From the NCBI GenBank assembly GCA_910586975.1, contig CAJUKX010000003.1:62001-126000 (forward strand): a DNA stretch of 64,000 bases. The letters are read 5' to 3'. The DNA comes from an uncultured Muribaculaceae bacterium (GTDB lineage: Bacteria; Bacteroidota; Bacteroidia; Bacteroidales; Muribaculaceae). Both the position numbers and the translations under genes were made by a program. Of this stretch, positions 41,491 through 50,798 are shown in pieces (position 1 is the first letter of the stretch; each line of letters opens with the position of its first letter). Below the pieces are notes generated by a model. That model made no database searches. It saw only the letters and a program-made list of their open reading frames with translations, and had not been told where the DNA came from.

Positions 41491-42369
41491 TTAGAAATTA
41501 AATGAAAGACCCAGTGAGATAGTTTTGAATTCAGGACCGTAGACCGTGGTGAAGTCGCTCAGCGGACGGTAGTGTACCGTCACACCCACTGCATCGTCAA
41601 AACCAAGAGTTCCCACCAATTCAAAATTGAGCTGACGCTGGTGTAATCCTTTGAAATTCTCGGTATATTTGGTGTCGCCCACTTCCCAGGTAGAGTTGGC
41701 CTTGGAGTGTACATTCCATATACCCGCCGCTCCTATCGAGAATTTGAACGCCTTGTATATGGGCGCTGTGAACATAAACGGAAAACGCACCTCGCACTCG
41801 AGAATTTTGGATGAACGCACCTTTTCGCCTTCAGCCGGGGCGTCGAGCGTGAGGTGTCCGTCGTTGAGATACAGGCGACGGTCGTGCTTGAACGATATAC
41901 TGCGCACGCCCAACCCTATACCGAAAGTGAACTTTACACGTCGGTTTACATCGGGCAACCAGTTGAACGAAATAACACGTCCAATGCCTAATTCCCATGA
42001 AGTCTTCATACCCGAGCTTTTGGCCTCAGGCCACATCATGTCGATGTAAATATCTTCACCGCCAGAGATAAAAGTTGATTTCAAACGGCCGTCATTCTTA
42101 AGGAAGGGTAAATTCAAGCCCCATTCCTCAGTGCTGTTGGAGTTGGAATCCCCGGTTGTCTCATCGTTTTTTATTTCAAACTTGTAGTTATAATTAGGAT
42201 CGTCGGCTGTGCCGGTAACGTGCAGCTTCGTTACACCGTTTTCTTTTACAACTACTACAGATTTAGGTTTGATGATGGTTTTAACCGTTGTATCGGCGGG
42301 TATTGAGTCTGCCTGGGCAAATCCGAGCACAGGAATTACAGCCATTAATATTACGATTATATTTTTCAT
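41491..42369 (-). CDS. Outer-membrane beta-barrel-like protein, sigma operon gene 4
   Basis: 292 residues with a signal peptide (MKNIIVILMAVIPVLGFAQ). The mature N-terminus (VVVVKENGVTKLHVTGTADDPNYNYKFEI) is followed by barrel-like strands (WELGIGRVISFNWLPDVNRRVKFTFGIGLGVRS) and the C-terminal end is LGLSFNF. It is related to the downstream protein at 40600. No catalytic residues are visible; a role in surface sensing, transport or adhesion cannot be told apart. Spacing to its neighbours is 1-6 nt. Confidence 0.7.
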   Translation of the reverse strand: MKNIIVILMAVIPVLGFAQADSIPADTTVKTIIKPKSVVVVKENGVTKLHVTGTADDPNYNYKFEIKNDETTGDSNSNSTEEWGLNLPFLKNDGRLKSTFISGGEDIYIDMMWPEAKSSGMKTSWELGIGRVISFNWLPDVNRRVKFTFGIGLGVRSISFKHDRRLYLNDGHLTLDAPAEGEKVRSSKILECEVRFPFMFTAPIYKAFKFSIGAAGIWNVHSKANSTWEVGDTKYTENFKGLHQRQLNFELVGTLGFDDAVGVTVHYRPLSDFTTVYGPEFKTISLGLSFNF

Positions 42370-42370
42370 A

Positions 42371-42805
42371 TTACTTAAGCATTTTTTTTACATATTCAGT
42401 TGTTGCATTACCGTCAAGATAGATTACCATTATCTTATTACCCTTGTTGAGATGTTGGTTAAGGTAGAAGAGATAACGGCGCAGTCCGTTGCGGTTCTTC
42501 AGACGGTAAAAACCGTAATAAAGCTTTCCGTCGCGATAGTTTACCTCGCGGGTCAGAGCATCGGCTTCGTCCTTGCGAATCAACGACTCTATATAATCGG
42601 CCGCGTCGGGCATGTCGGCCAGCGTGAGTGAATGATACGTCGACAGGTCGTATTTGCGTATGGCCTCACCTCTGATGATTGTCTCTACCGCACCCTTGTT
42701 GTCGCGATAGCGCCCGTCGAAGATGTTGTCGACATTCAGCCCTTTCTGTGCCGATGCCGCCGTGGCTACAATCATCATGACCATTGTTAGAAATATATGT
42801 TTCAT
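42371..42805 (-). CDS. DUF6108-type exported protein, sigma operon gene 3
   Basis: 144 residues from the ATG at 42805, chosen because it directly starts the signal peptide (MKHIFLTMVMMIVATAASAQ); a longer upstream start would overlap the previous gene. The mature part fits DUF6108: GLNVDNIFDGRYRDNKGAVETIIRG, YHSLTLADMPDAA and the terminal IMVIYLDGNATTEYVKKML. Members accompany ECF sigma/anti-sigma pairs in Bacteroidetes; function unknown. The stop is 1 nt before the next gene. Confidence 0.75.
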   Translation of the reverse strand: MKHIFLTMVMMIVATAASAQKGLNVDNIFDGRYRDNKGAVETIIRGEAIRKYDLSTYHSLTLADMPDAADYIESLIRKDEADALTREVNYRDGKLYYGFYRLKNRNGLRRYLFYLNQHLNKGNKIMVIYLDGNATTEYVKKMLK

Positions 42806-42809
42806 GGAG

Positions 42810-43268
42810 TTATAATTGATTGAAAATCTCTGAAATTTCACGGTGTTGTTCCATCAGCTCCGACTCGAAATTGTCCTGAGCCATAGAAATGCTGTTGAGT
42901 TGCGAGTCCATTATCATCATAACCTCTTCGGCTGAGACCACTTTCTCGCCGCCTACATAAGCTACGCATGAATTGTCGGGATTGTAGCGGCCAGATACGA
43001 ACATCCAGCATATACCTACTGCCAGCATAATCGAAACCGACGCGGCCATCATGGCCATACGGCTCCGGCGCAGAATTGAGGGTCGCGCTACGGCCCGACT
43101 CGGTTGCATCACAGCTGTATAGCCCATCACTGCTAAGGCCGACTCGATTTGAGGCGAATACGGTGGGCGTGCATCGGCCAGGATGCGCCGCAACTCTTCT
43201 TCTTGTTGGAGTGTGGTAGAGCCGTCAAAGTAAAGCTCTATCAATCTGTTTATATATTCTTCGTTCAT
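42810..43268 (-). CDS. Membrane anti-sigma factor-like protein
   Basis: 152 residues from ATG 43268, overlapping the sigma gene stop by 4 nt (ATGA). The first about 75 residues are cytoplasmic and begin MNEEYINRLIELYFDGSTT, followed by one transmembrane segment (about 80-98; MAMMAASVSIMLAVGICWMF) and a periplasmic helical tail. This is the layout of single-span anti-sigma factors that hold an ECF sigma factor in an inactive state. No zinc-binding HxxxCxxC motif is seen. Coupled translation with the sigma gene supports the pairing. Confidence 0.75.
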   Translation of the reverse strand: MNEEYINRLIELYFDGSTTLQQEEELRRILADARPPYSPQIESALAVMGYTAVMQPSRAVARPSILRRSRMAMMAASVSIMLAVGICWMFVSGRYNPDNSCVAYVGGEKVVSAEEVMMIMDSQLNSISMAQDNFESELMEQHREISEIFNQL

Positions 43269-43771
43269 TGCTTTCTGTTTAAGTCTAAATAACAATCGCG
43301 CACGGTCTTGCGGGCTCTGGAGAGAATCATGCGTACATTGGCTTCTGATATGTCGAATTCATCGGCTATTTCTGAAATTTCGGCGCCGGCCTTATCGCGC
43401 ATGTACAGGATTTGGCGCTGGCGTTCGGTGAGTTTTGTCGCTATCAGTCGTTCGACGGCATTCAGCAATTCGGTTTTCTCATCGTTTTCGTCATGCGTTT
43501 CCTCAATATCTTTCAGCGATGATGCATCCCGGTCGATAAATGCCGTATTGCGGCGCCGAAGATTGTCGATACATACGTTGCGCACTGTGACCATCGACAA
43601 GCCCTCGGCCTGCTGTACGGAGCTGATGGATTCCCGGCGCCCCCACAGCTTGCAGAATGCCTCCTGCAGTGCATCGCGGGCTTCATCGGCATCGCCCAGT
43701 ATGGAGCCTGCCAGGCTGAGCAGACGTGGGCGGATGTGCATAAAAACCGATGTTAATAAATCCAAGTGCAT
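43265..43771 (-). CDS. ECF-type sigma-70 factor
   Basis: 168 residues from ATG 43771. Upstream in-frame codons add residues before the conserved start and would lie before the predicted -7 box, so this start is preferred. Region 2 is seen as HIRPRLLSLAGSILGDADEARDALQEAFCKLW and region 4 as LTERQRQILYMRDKAGAEISEIADEFDISEANVRMILSRARKTV. It directs RNA polymerase to a regulon likely including its own operon. It heads a five-gene minus-strand operon with an anti-sigma, a DUF6108 protein and two barrels. Confidence 0.9.
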   Translation of the reverse strand: MHLDLLTSVFMHIRPRLLSLAGSILGDADEARDALQEAFCKLWGRRESISSVQQAEGLSMVTVRNVCIDNLRRRNTAFIDRDASSLKDIEETHDENDEKTELLNAVERLIATKLTERQRQILYMRDKAGAEISEIADEFDISEANVRMILSRARKTVRDCYLDLNRKQ

Positions 43772-43793
43772 ATTCTGTTTGTTTTCTTTACAT

Positions 43794-43801
43794 CTAAGAT
43801 A
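43794..43801 (-). promoter_or_regulatory. Putative -7 box of the sigma operon
   Basis: TATCTTAG on the minus strand, 22 nt before the ATG at 43771, differs from TAnnTTTG at one position. A GTTG stands 19 nt upstream. Confidence 0.35.
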
Positions 43802-43867
43802 CGCAAGCTTTAGCGATTTGCAACATATTTTTACCAAATATTTTTAGTTTTGCTGTATTTTAATTGC

Positions 43868-43875
43868 TAACTTTG
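43868..43875 (+). promoter_or_regulatory. -7 box of the glycosyltransferase gene
   Basis: TAACTTTG lies 24 nt before the ATG at 43900. A TTTG stands 15 nt upstream, a short spacing. Confidence 0.5.
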
Positions 43876-43899
43876 CATCACAAAGACGTTTACAACTAT

Positions 43900-45510
43900 A
43901 TGAAAAAAAGAGCTATGTTTTTCACCACCACAGGATTCATGCTCCTGATGGGACTGATATTGCTATGGATTCCATGGCTGGGCGAAACGCCGTTCTATTC
44001 TAAAGGCGAACCTCGCGAGGCCATCGTCGCCATGTCGATGCTTGAGACGGGCGAATGGATTCTGCCCTCGACCTGCGGCGGAGAGATACCTTTCAAACCA
44101 CCCTTTTTTGCATGGCTCATCGCTATATTCGCCTGGTTGTTCAACGGCAGTGTGGTCAATGAATTTGTATCACGCCTGCCATCGTCTCTTGCGGCAGTAG
44201 GTATGATAATGATGGGCTATAAATGGGCCAAAAGTGCCAAGGATACCAACTTTGCCCTTACCATGGCATTGGTAACAGCCACTTCATTTGAGGTATTCCG
44301 CGCCGCCGAGGCATGCCGTGTCGACATGGTGCTGACCGCGGCCATGGTGGGTGCGATATATATAATATATGAGATACGCGAACGCAAGGGGCGCGACAAT
44401 GTAGGATGGTATGCCGCCGCGGCAGCCCTGCTCACAATTGCCACTCTTACCAAGGGTCCAATAGGCTCGCTGTTGCCATGCCTGGCCGGAGGTATTTATC
44501 TGCTACTCAGGGGCGACAATTTCTGGAAATCGTTTTTCAAGATGTTCTCGCTGGTGCTCGTTTCGTTTGTACTGCCCGCACTGTGGTACTATGCCGCATG
44601 GAAACGCGGCGGCGATATGTTCCTGGACCTTGCATGGGAAGAAAATATAGGTCGTCTCACCGGCTCCATGAGCTATGAGTCGCACGTGCGTCCTTTCTGG
44701 TATAATTTTGTCACCATTATAGCAGGCATGCTGCCGTGGACTCTGCTGGGGGTACTGGCGCTGTTCCGTTACCGCACATACCGCCACTGGCCCTTCCGCC
44801 ATGCCGGGCTGCTCTCTATAAGCGCGGCGCTCACCATAATCATATTCTACTGCATACCGTCGAGCAAACGCAGCGTGTATCTGCTGCCGGCCTATCCCTT
44901 CATGGCCTACGGCATAACAGTGCTGATAGAGAGCCTGCGACATACGAGCGTCACACGGTTCTATGGCAAGATAATGGCTTTCATAGGCATTGCTGCACCG
45001 GTGGCAGTGGCTCTGGTAGAGCTTGTGCCAAACAACTTCTTCCCCGGATTCCATCTCCACGGATGGCTCTCATGGCTTATGCTGTGCCTGCCCGTGGCGG
45101 TTTCTATAATGTGGCTCAGAGGACGAAGCACCTCAGAGGTGGCCATGCCTGTGATATGGGCCTTGCTCGTATGCTACAGCAGCGCGGTGATGCCCGCCAT
45201 TTTCCACAATCCGCTCAAGACTCAGCAGACAGCCGAGATATTCCAAGCGTTGCAAGCTACAAAACGCCCCATATACATAGTAGGTACACCCAACAAGAGC
45301 GGCCTGGCCTATTGGCCTAATTTCTATCTGGGCGACCGCATGCGATTTGTCAAATCATACGAGGCCACCGACAGTCTGCCTGCCGGATGCACCCTTTGGA
45401 TTCCAAATGCGGCCGATACTGCCAAAATATCCAATGACTGGGCCAAGGGCAAATTCGGCTTTAACCCCGACACACGCCGACCTGCATGGATTGCCACTAA
45501 AATGAAATAA
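43900..45510 (+). CDS. ArnT-like membrane glycosyltransferase
   Basis: 536 residues from ATG 43900; the earlier in-frame TTG would lie inside the promoter. About 11-12 hydrophobic segments are present. Near the N-terminus GETPFYSKGEPREAIVAMSML and GEIPFKPPFFAWL match the GT-C (PMT/ArnT, GT83) acceptor-loop pattern with an acidic E in GEPRE, and DLAWEENIGRLTGSMSYESH is another family hallmark. ArnT-type enzymes transfer a sugar from a polyprenyl phosphate carrier to lipid A or related glycolipids at the periplasmic face. The sugar here is unknown. The final 150 residues are soluble. Confidence 0.85.
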   Translation: MKKRAMFFTTTGFMLLMGLILLWIPWLGETPFYSKGEPREAIVAMSMLETGEWILPSTCGGEIPFKPPFFAWLIAIFAWLFNGSVVNEFVSRLPSSLAAVGMIMMGYKWAKSAKDTNFALTMALVTATSFEVFRAAEACRVDMVLTAAMVGAIYIIYEIRERKGRDNVGWYAAAAALLTIATLTKGPIGSLLPCLAGGIYLLLRGDNFWKSFFKMFSLVLVSFVLPALWYYAAWKRGGDMFLDLAWEENIGRLTGSMSYESHVRPFWYNFVTIIAGMLPWTLLGVLALFRYRTYRHWPFRHAGLLSISAALTIIIFYCIPSSKRSVYLLPAYPFMAYGITVLIESLRHTSVTRFYGKIMAFIGIAAPVAVALVELVPNNFFPGFHLHGWLSWLMLCLPVAVSIMWLRGRSTSEVAMPVIWALLVCYSSAVMPAIFHNPLKTQQTAEIFQALQATKRPIYIVGTPNKSGLAYWPNFYLGDRMRFVKSYEATDSLPAGCTLWIPNAADTAKISNDWAKGKFGFNPDTRRPAWIATKMK

Positions 45511-45555
45511 TACGAGTTTAAAAAGCTCTAATATAAACCGATTAAATAACCATAT

Positions 45556-47394
45556 ATGTGGATAACTGTAATTACCCTCATATTGGCTTCTGCCGGCTTC
45601 ATCTGGGGCAAGATACGTTCTGATGTAGTTGCGCTTATAGCTTTGGCAGTACTTGCCGTATCGGGAGTACTCACCACCGGCGAGGCTCTCTCTGGCTTTG
45701 CCAACCCGATTGTGATAATGATGATAGGCCTGTTTGTGGTAGGCGGGGCCATCTTCAATACCGGACTTGCCAAAGTGCTCGGCGCCAAGCTGCTGAAGGT
45801 AGGCGGCAAAAGCCCTACGAGGCTCTTCCTGGTAGTGGTGTTGTCTACCGGCCTTATTGGCGGCTTTGTGAGCAATACCGGAACCGTGGCGCTGATGATG
45901 CCTATAGTGGTGTCGATGGCGGCTGCGTCGGGTATGTCGGCCTCGCGCCTGCTTATGCCGCTGGCGTTTGCATCGAGCATGGGCGGCATGCTCACCCTTA
46001 TCGGCACACCGCCCAACCTTGTGATTGCCGAAGTATGGGAGGAAGCCGGCAACACCCCGTTGTCAATGTTCACTTTCACTCCGGTGGGTCTGGTGGTACT
46101 TGCTGCCGGTACTCTGCTGATGATTCCTCTGAGCAAAATGCTTGTAAAGGAAAAGACCGACGATAAATCCGGCAATGCCCATGGCAAACGCTCGCTCAGC
46201 AGCATTGTGGAGGAATATGGGCTTAATGACGACCTGTGGCGTGTGAGTGTACCGCAATCTTCGCCTATCTCCGGCCTTACACTCGGCAATCTGGCTCTGC
46301 GTTCAAATTACAAACTCGATGTGCTCGAACTCCGCATGGGCGATGCTTCTGGACATCTTATCAGAAACATATCGCAGGAAGCTCCCACTGCGGCTTCTAC
46401 TGTCGACCCCGGCGATGTACTCTTTGTGCGTGGTCCGCGCGAGAATGTAGAACGATTTGTAAAGGATTACAGCCTGATACTCGACCCCGACAGTGATAAC
46501 ACTCGCCGCAACCTGCAGTTCTATGACATAGGTCTGGCCGAAATACTGCCCATGCCCCACGCTCCGTTCCTCAAGCAGACAATTGCATCGCTTGACTTCC
46601 GCAACCGATTCAATGTCAACGTACTGGGCGTGCTGCGCAATGGCAACTACTACACCGATAATCTTGCGGAATTTGTACTCCGCAAAGAGGATGTGCTGCT
46701 CGTGCAGGGCACATGGAATGCCATTGATGAACTGAAAAACGAGTCTGACGACTGGGTTGTGCTTGGCCAACCGCTCTCAGAGGCGTCAAAGGTAACACTC
46801 GACTATAAGGCACCCGTAGCGGCAATAATCATGATAGGCATGATCATAGCTCTGGTATTCGACGTGATACCGGCCGTGTTCTCGGTGATGATAGCCGCTC
46901 TGGCAATGGTACTGACGGGCTGTTTCCGCAACGTTACCGATGCCTACAAGACTATCAACTGGGAAAGTACGGTGCTTATTGCGGCCATGATGCCCATGAG
47001 CTTCGCACTCGAAAAGACAGGTGTGTCGGGAATGGTATCGGCCGCGCTGGTCAATACTTTGGGAGCTTTGGGCCCCCACTGGCTGCTGGCCGGCATATTC
47101 TTCACCACATCAATCATGACCCTGTTCATCTCAAATACGGCTACGGCTGTGATGATGGCTCCTATAGCTATGGCAAGTGCCACGGCATACGGCGTAAGCG
47201 GCCTGCCCTTCCTGTTTGCCGTAACGGTGGGAGCATCGCTGTGTTTTGCCAACCCGTTCTCAACCCCGCCCAACGCTCTGGTAATGCCGGCCGGCCAATA
47301 TACATTCATGGACTATGTGAAGGTGGGCGCACCCATGCAGATAGGTCTTGGCATATTGATGATATTCATCCTGCCGCTTATATTCCCCTTCTGA
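45556..47394 (+). CDS. SLC13-family permease with TrkA-C domains
   Basis: 612 residues. Two hydrophobic halves (to about 195, and about 415-612) surround a soluble middle with two RCK_C/TrkA-C-like segments (RNISQEAPTAASTVDPGDVLFVRG; VLRNGNYYTDNLAEFVLRKEDVLLVQG). The conserved SNTGTVALMMPI and the GTPPNL loop match the divalent anion/sodium symporter (SLC13/CitT-like) family, and SNTATAVMMAP repeats the motif in the second half. It transports dicarboxylates, sulfate or a similar anion; the ion is not determinable here. Spacing of 45 nt from the glycosyltransferase permits cotranscription. Confidence 0.88.
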   Translation: MWITVITLILASAGFIWGKIRSDVVALIALAVLAVSGVLTTGEALSGFANPIVIMMIGLFVVGGAIFNTGLAKVLGAKLLKVGGKSPTRLFLVVVLSTGLIGGFVSNTGTVALMMPIVVSMAAASGMSASRLLMPLAFASSMGGMLTLIGTPPNLVIAEVWEEAGNTPLSMFTFTPVGLVVLAAGTLLMIPLSKMLVKEKTDDKSGNAHGKRSLSSIVEEYGLNDDLWRVSVPQSSPISGLTLGNLALRSNYKLDVLELRMGDASGHLIRNISQEAPTAASTVDPGDVLFVRGPRENVERFVKDYSLILDPDSDNTRRNLQFYDIGLAEILPMPHAPFLKQTIASLDFRNRFNVNVLGVLRNGNYYTDNLAEFVLRKEDVLLVQGTWNAIDELKNESDDWVVLGQPLSEASKVTLDYKAPVAAIIMIGMIIALVFDVIPAVFSVMIAALAMVLTGCFRNVTDAYKTINWESTVLIAAMMPMSFALEKTGVSGMVSAALVNTLGALGPHWLLAGIFFTTSIMTLFISNTATAVMMAPIAMASATAYGVSGLPFLFAVTVGASLCFANPFSTPPNALVMPAGQYTFMDYVKVGAPMQIGLGILMIFILPLIFPF

Positions 47395-47407
47395 TTACAC
47401 AATCTGA

Positions 47408-47460
47408 TCATATAAACGAAAGGTTCCGACATACGCTGCCGGAACCTTTCGTTTATATGA
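47408..47460. terminator. Bidirectional terminator with perfect 21-bp arms
   Basis: Arms 47408-47428 and 47440-47460 (core ATAAACGAAAGGTTCCG) are perfect complements around an 11-nt loop. It lies between the convergent permease and lyase-like genes and suits termination from both sides. Confidence 0.85.
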
Positions 47461-47468
47461 TTATAAGA

Positions 47469-50400
47469 TTAGTCCTGAGGAATTACTTCCTGCATGTAGA
47501 TGGCATCAAGGCTCCACATTGCAGCGTCGTTGGTACTGATCGAGGAGCATTCGTGCAACTCGGCGGGTACTTCGGGCGGACGTACGGTATAGATGGTGAA
47601 TTTAGGAGCCAAGGTATGCTCGTTGGTGGTGAGCAGGTCTTTCCAGGCCTCGGCAGCCGAATCCTTGTCCTGAAGCTTCCATGCCGAATAAGCGTGCAGG
47701 CGCGATACACGGAATTTATTGCGTGTTACGGTACGTGCCATCTGCTTGTAGTTGGTGGCGTGGTCGAGCCATGCGTCCTCCCACTCGGCATCGGGAATCA
47801 GCACCATCAGCTCGTTCATCACTTCAAAACCGCCCATGATGGTAGCCAGATGGTTGGTAGCCTTAAGGTTGGGATCACATTCTGAGGTGATGATACCGGT
47901 GGCCGGGTCATAGCCCAGGGCAAGTGGACCTGTGAAGATGCGGCTGGGCAGCTTGCAGATACTCTGCATGCCGGCCATAATCTTGTCGCGGTATTTGGTA
48001 TCCTGAGTGCGTTCCCATTCGGTCATCCAGTTACCGGCGTATGCCACCCAGTCGGGACCGATACGCAGGCGTGCCGGTGCTGTGCAGGGATACTGCTCGC
48101 GGGGCTGAGCCAGGCGCATGGGGTCGATGGTATAGAGCATCTGATCGTTGTCTTTGACAGCTGTCATGAGGTCGGCCATGCGGTCGTCGGCAGTGAGGTA
48201 GTAGTAGAAGCGGTTGAATGCGGCCTGGCTGATACGTGCCTCTTTGGCACCGCAACCCCAGTGGCTCACATTGTGGCGGCTACCCAGTCCGGCATTATCG
48301 CCAAAGTGATATACATCCACTTCAGATACGTGGCGGGTCATAGCCTCGGCCATACGCCATATATCGTCGCGGCCTGTGCGCAGGAAGCTGTACCACAACC
48401 ACAGGTTAGAACCAAGCTCGGTATTGTCCCAGGCATATCCGCCTACATCATAGCGCCATGAGTGACGGGTCTTGTCGTAGGCATGCATGAAATCGCCGTA
48501 ATCCCAGAAGCCATACCAACGGTTTTGCTCAACAGCTTTCTTATAGAAGTCAAGATATTGTTCAAGACGTTCTTCAACCTTGGCGCGAGCCTCGGTAGAG
48601 TGGTCGGGCAAACTCCATATACCGAATGCGCGGCGGTCGTGCAGATATTTGGGAGTGGGCAACCACAGGCCTGAATTATTCATGGCCATTGCTTCGTCGG
48701 CAAAGTTCTTCTTGCCACGGTAGCCTGTGCTCGGATAGAGCATGAGGGTTGAAGTACGGGCTACGCCATAGGGGGTGCTCATGCCTTCCTGCACGTCTTC
48801 GTACGATGCTTCGAGGTCGTGTGCCTTGTCGTCGTAGTGGCGCAGGTTCATCGGCTCTGACTCGGGGCTCCAGAGCCATGCGGTGATTGAAGCGAGGTCT
48901 GTACGCGCTCCGCTTATCTCGAGAGTAGAGGGATATGATTCCCAGAAATCCTTGAGCTGTATGCCAAGGCCGCCGTCAACATCGCCTACAAATGCGTAGC
49001 CACCGGCACGTGTGCCCGACATTGTGCCGATCCAGGGATTGGCTTCGTTGGCGCGCTTGCGTATGGTGAAGCCGTCGGGCGACAGTTGCGACAGACGGTA
49101 GCCGTCCCACGATGCCCAATTCTTTATAAGGTGTTTGCCTTTTTCGTCAAAAGCTTCAACTTCGGGTATGCGTTCGCCCATCATCTGACGGTCTTGAATG
49201 GCCACCTTGGAGGTGTCGCCGGGGAGCTTGAGCACGCGGCGGCCTACAAGGGGCTGAACCGGCTCGCTCCACACACCGCCGTCGGCGCAGGCAAATGCCA
49301 CATGACGGTTGTAGAGAGATTCGCGCATAGGCACGTCGAAACGCACACCCAGCGAACGTATGAAGTCGGCGTTCTGGTCGCCGTCGTAGAGCATTGTATA
49401 TACCATACGCACCTCGGGAGTGCCCTTGTGGAAGTAGAGTCGGAGGATGAACGGGAGCCAGCTGCGGCCGCTCTCCGATGTGTGGTTGCCGCAGATTTTC
49501 ACCACGGCATGTCCGGCACCCTGTCTTTCAACAACGGCCGAATCAACTTTGCTTACAAAATTCTCGAAGTCGATATGGCGGGTTGATTCCAGTGCGGGTT
49601 CCGACTGGGTTGAACATACCAGACGGCCATTGAGAGCCACCTTCACGCCATTGCGCACAATACTGTCGACCAGCGAATTGCCCTGTTTTGAAATATATGT
49701 ATCTGATACACCGGTAGCAACGTGTATGCCCGATTCAGACTCACACACCATAGATGCGGGAACCTGCTTGCGCGACGCTTTTTTACCCTTTTTCGCACCT
49801 GCAATCTTAACTTTCAGATTATCTGCTCCTGCGGGAACGGTGGCGGCAAATCCGCCCCATTTCACAGAACCGTCGGGCCAGTAGGCCAGTGGCCAGGTGT
49901 CTACCGCAATCTGCGAGCCGTCGCCGTTGAGCAGCTGAAGGTCGGTTGATGTGGTCACTGCACCTTGGTCAAAGGGAACGCCGAACATCACACCACGGCT
50001 ACCGGCCGGAGCGGCTCCTATACGGTGCAGCTGAACCTCATCGGGCTGAACGGGAGTTGTGGTATAGCTGAAGTTGGCTATACGGGCGCGGGCCGCGGTG
50101 GTGCGGAATCCGAACCATCCCTGTGTGAGCGGTGAGGGGTCGTTGAAGTCTACCAGACGCTCACCGTTGATGAAATACTGCACTCGGCCATTCTCGTTTG
50201 TAATCTTCACATGATACCACTTGTTGGCTGTGAGCAGATGAGCGGGATCAGTGTATTCCTTCAGGATTTTCGGACGTGCCTCGGCGTCGGTCACACCCTT
50301 TTCATCGCCGTCGTATCGGCGGAAACGTGTGGTTGAGTTGTGATTTCCGCCGTATCCCAGATAGTAGAGCTGCAGTGAGTAGCAGTTGAGGAATATACCC

Positions 50401-50780
50401 TTGCGCCACGATTCGCGCTTGCGTATATTGTCGGGGAATTTGGGGTCAGAAGCCATCCAGAAGCAGTTGAGGTCGCTCAGACGGTCGCCGGGCTTGCCCT
50501 CATCGCAAATTGAGGCATCGAATTCGATGGTGGTGTTGCCGCTCATCTTCTCGTTGCGCCACAGGGTAAGACCCTTGGGAGCGAAAATTTCGGCGGTATC
50601 GCCGCTGAACGACACTTTATAATCGGGTGCTTCCGATTCTACATGCCAATACTTTTTGAAAGACTTTGCATCAAGGCCCGAAGGCGCCTGTGCATCGGCC
50701 ACCATTGCAGTCATCAGCAGCGGGGCGGCTGCCAGCAGTCTGACAAATGGTTTGATTTTTTGTAAGAATTTGGTATTCAT
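47469..50780 (-). CDS. DUF6250 - exo-rhamnogalacturonan-lyase-like (PcRGLX/YetA) fusion
   Basis: 1103 residues with a signal peptide (to about 30). Residues about 33-245 form a jelly-roll domain of DUF6250 type (FSGDTAEIFAPKGLTLWRNEKM, WYHVKITNENGRVQYFINGERLVDF). From about 250 onward the chain matches the PcRGLX/YetA layout: an N-terminal RIFT-barrel-like part (WPLAYWPDGSVKWGGFAATV), a central beta sandwich and an alpha/alpha toroid at the C-terminus (GDFMHAYDKTRHSWRYDVGGYAWDN, SRHNVSHWGCGAKEARISQ). Exo-rhamnogalacturonan lyases of this group cut rhamnogalacturonan from one end by beta elimination; activity is inferred. It is 18 nt after an aromatic-synthesis gene, so it may share that promoter. 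Confidence 0.8.
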   Translation of the reverse strand: MNTKFLQKIKPFVRLLAAAPLLMTAMVADAQAPSGLDAKSFKKYWHVESEAPDYKVSFSGDTAEIFAPKGLTLWRNEKMSGNTTIEFDASICDEGKPGDRLSDLNCFWMASDPKFPDNIRKRESWRKGIFLNCYSLQLYYLGYGGNHNSTTRFRRYDGDEKGVTDAEARPKILKEYTDPAHLLTANKWYHVKITNENGRVQYFINGERLVDFNDPSPLTQGWFGFRTTAARARIANFSYTTTPVQPDEVQLHRIGAAPAGSRGVMFGVPFDQGAVTTSTDLQLLNGDGSQIAVDTWPLAYWPDGSVKWGGFAATVPAGADNLKVKIAGAKKGKKASRKQVPASMVCESESGIHVATGVSDTYISKQGNSLVDSIVRNGVKVALNGRLVCSTQSEPALESTRHIDFENFVSKVDSAVVERQGAGHAVVKICGNHTSESGRSWLPFILRLYFHKGTPEVRMVYTMLYDGDQNADFIRSLGVRFDVPMRESLYNRHVAFACADGGVWSEPVQPLVGRRVLKLPGDTSKVAIQDRQMMGERIPEVEAFDEKGKHLIKNWASWDGYRLSQLSPDGFTIRKRANEANPWIGTMSGTRAGGYAFVGDVDGGLGIQLKDFWESYPSTLEISGARTDLASITAWLWSPESEPMNLRHYDDKAHDLEASYEDVQEGMSTPYGVARTSTLMLYPSTGYRGKKNFADEAMAMNNSGLWLPTPKYLHDRRAFGIWSLPDHSTEARAKVEERLEQYLDFYKKAVEQNRWYGFWDYGDFMHAYDKTRHSWRYDVGGYAWDNTELGSNLWLWYSFLRTGRDDIWRMAEAMTRHVSEVDVYHFGDNAGLGSRHNVSHWGCGAKEARISQAAFNRFYYYLTADDRMADLMTAVKDNDQMLYTIDPMRLAQPREQYPCTAPARLRIGPDWVAYAGNWMTEWERTQDTKYRDKIMAGMQSICKLPSRIFTGPLALGYDPATGIITSECDPNLKATNHLATIMGGFEVMNELMVLIPDAEWEDAWLDHATNYKQMARTVTRNKFRVSRLHAYSAWKLQDKDSAAEAWKDLLTTNEHTLAPKFTIYTVRPPEVPAELHECSSISTNDAAMWSLDAIYMQEVIPQD

Positions 50781-50798
50781 GGATAAAATTTAATTGGT

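Noticed and set aside
45514..45529. GAGTTTAAAAAGCTC as a further TTA-flanked palindrome
   Set aside because: The halves match poorly and the flanks differ (TAC versus TAA), so it may be chance in AT-rich DNA.
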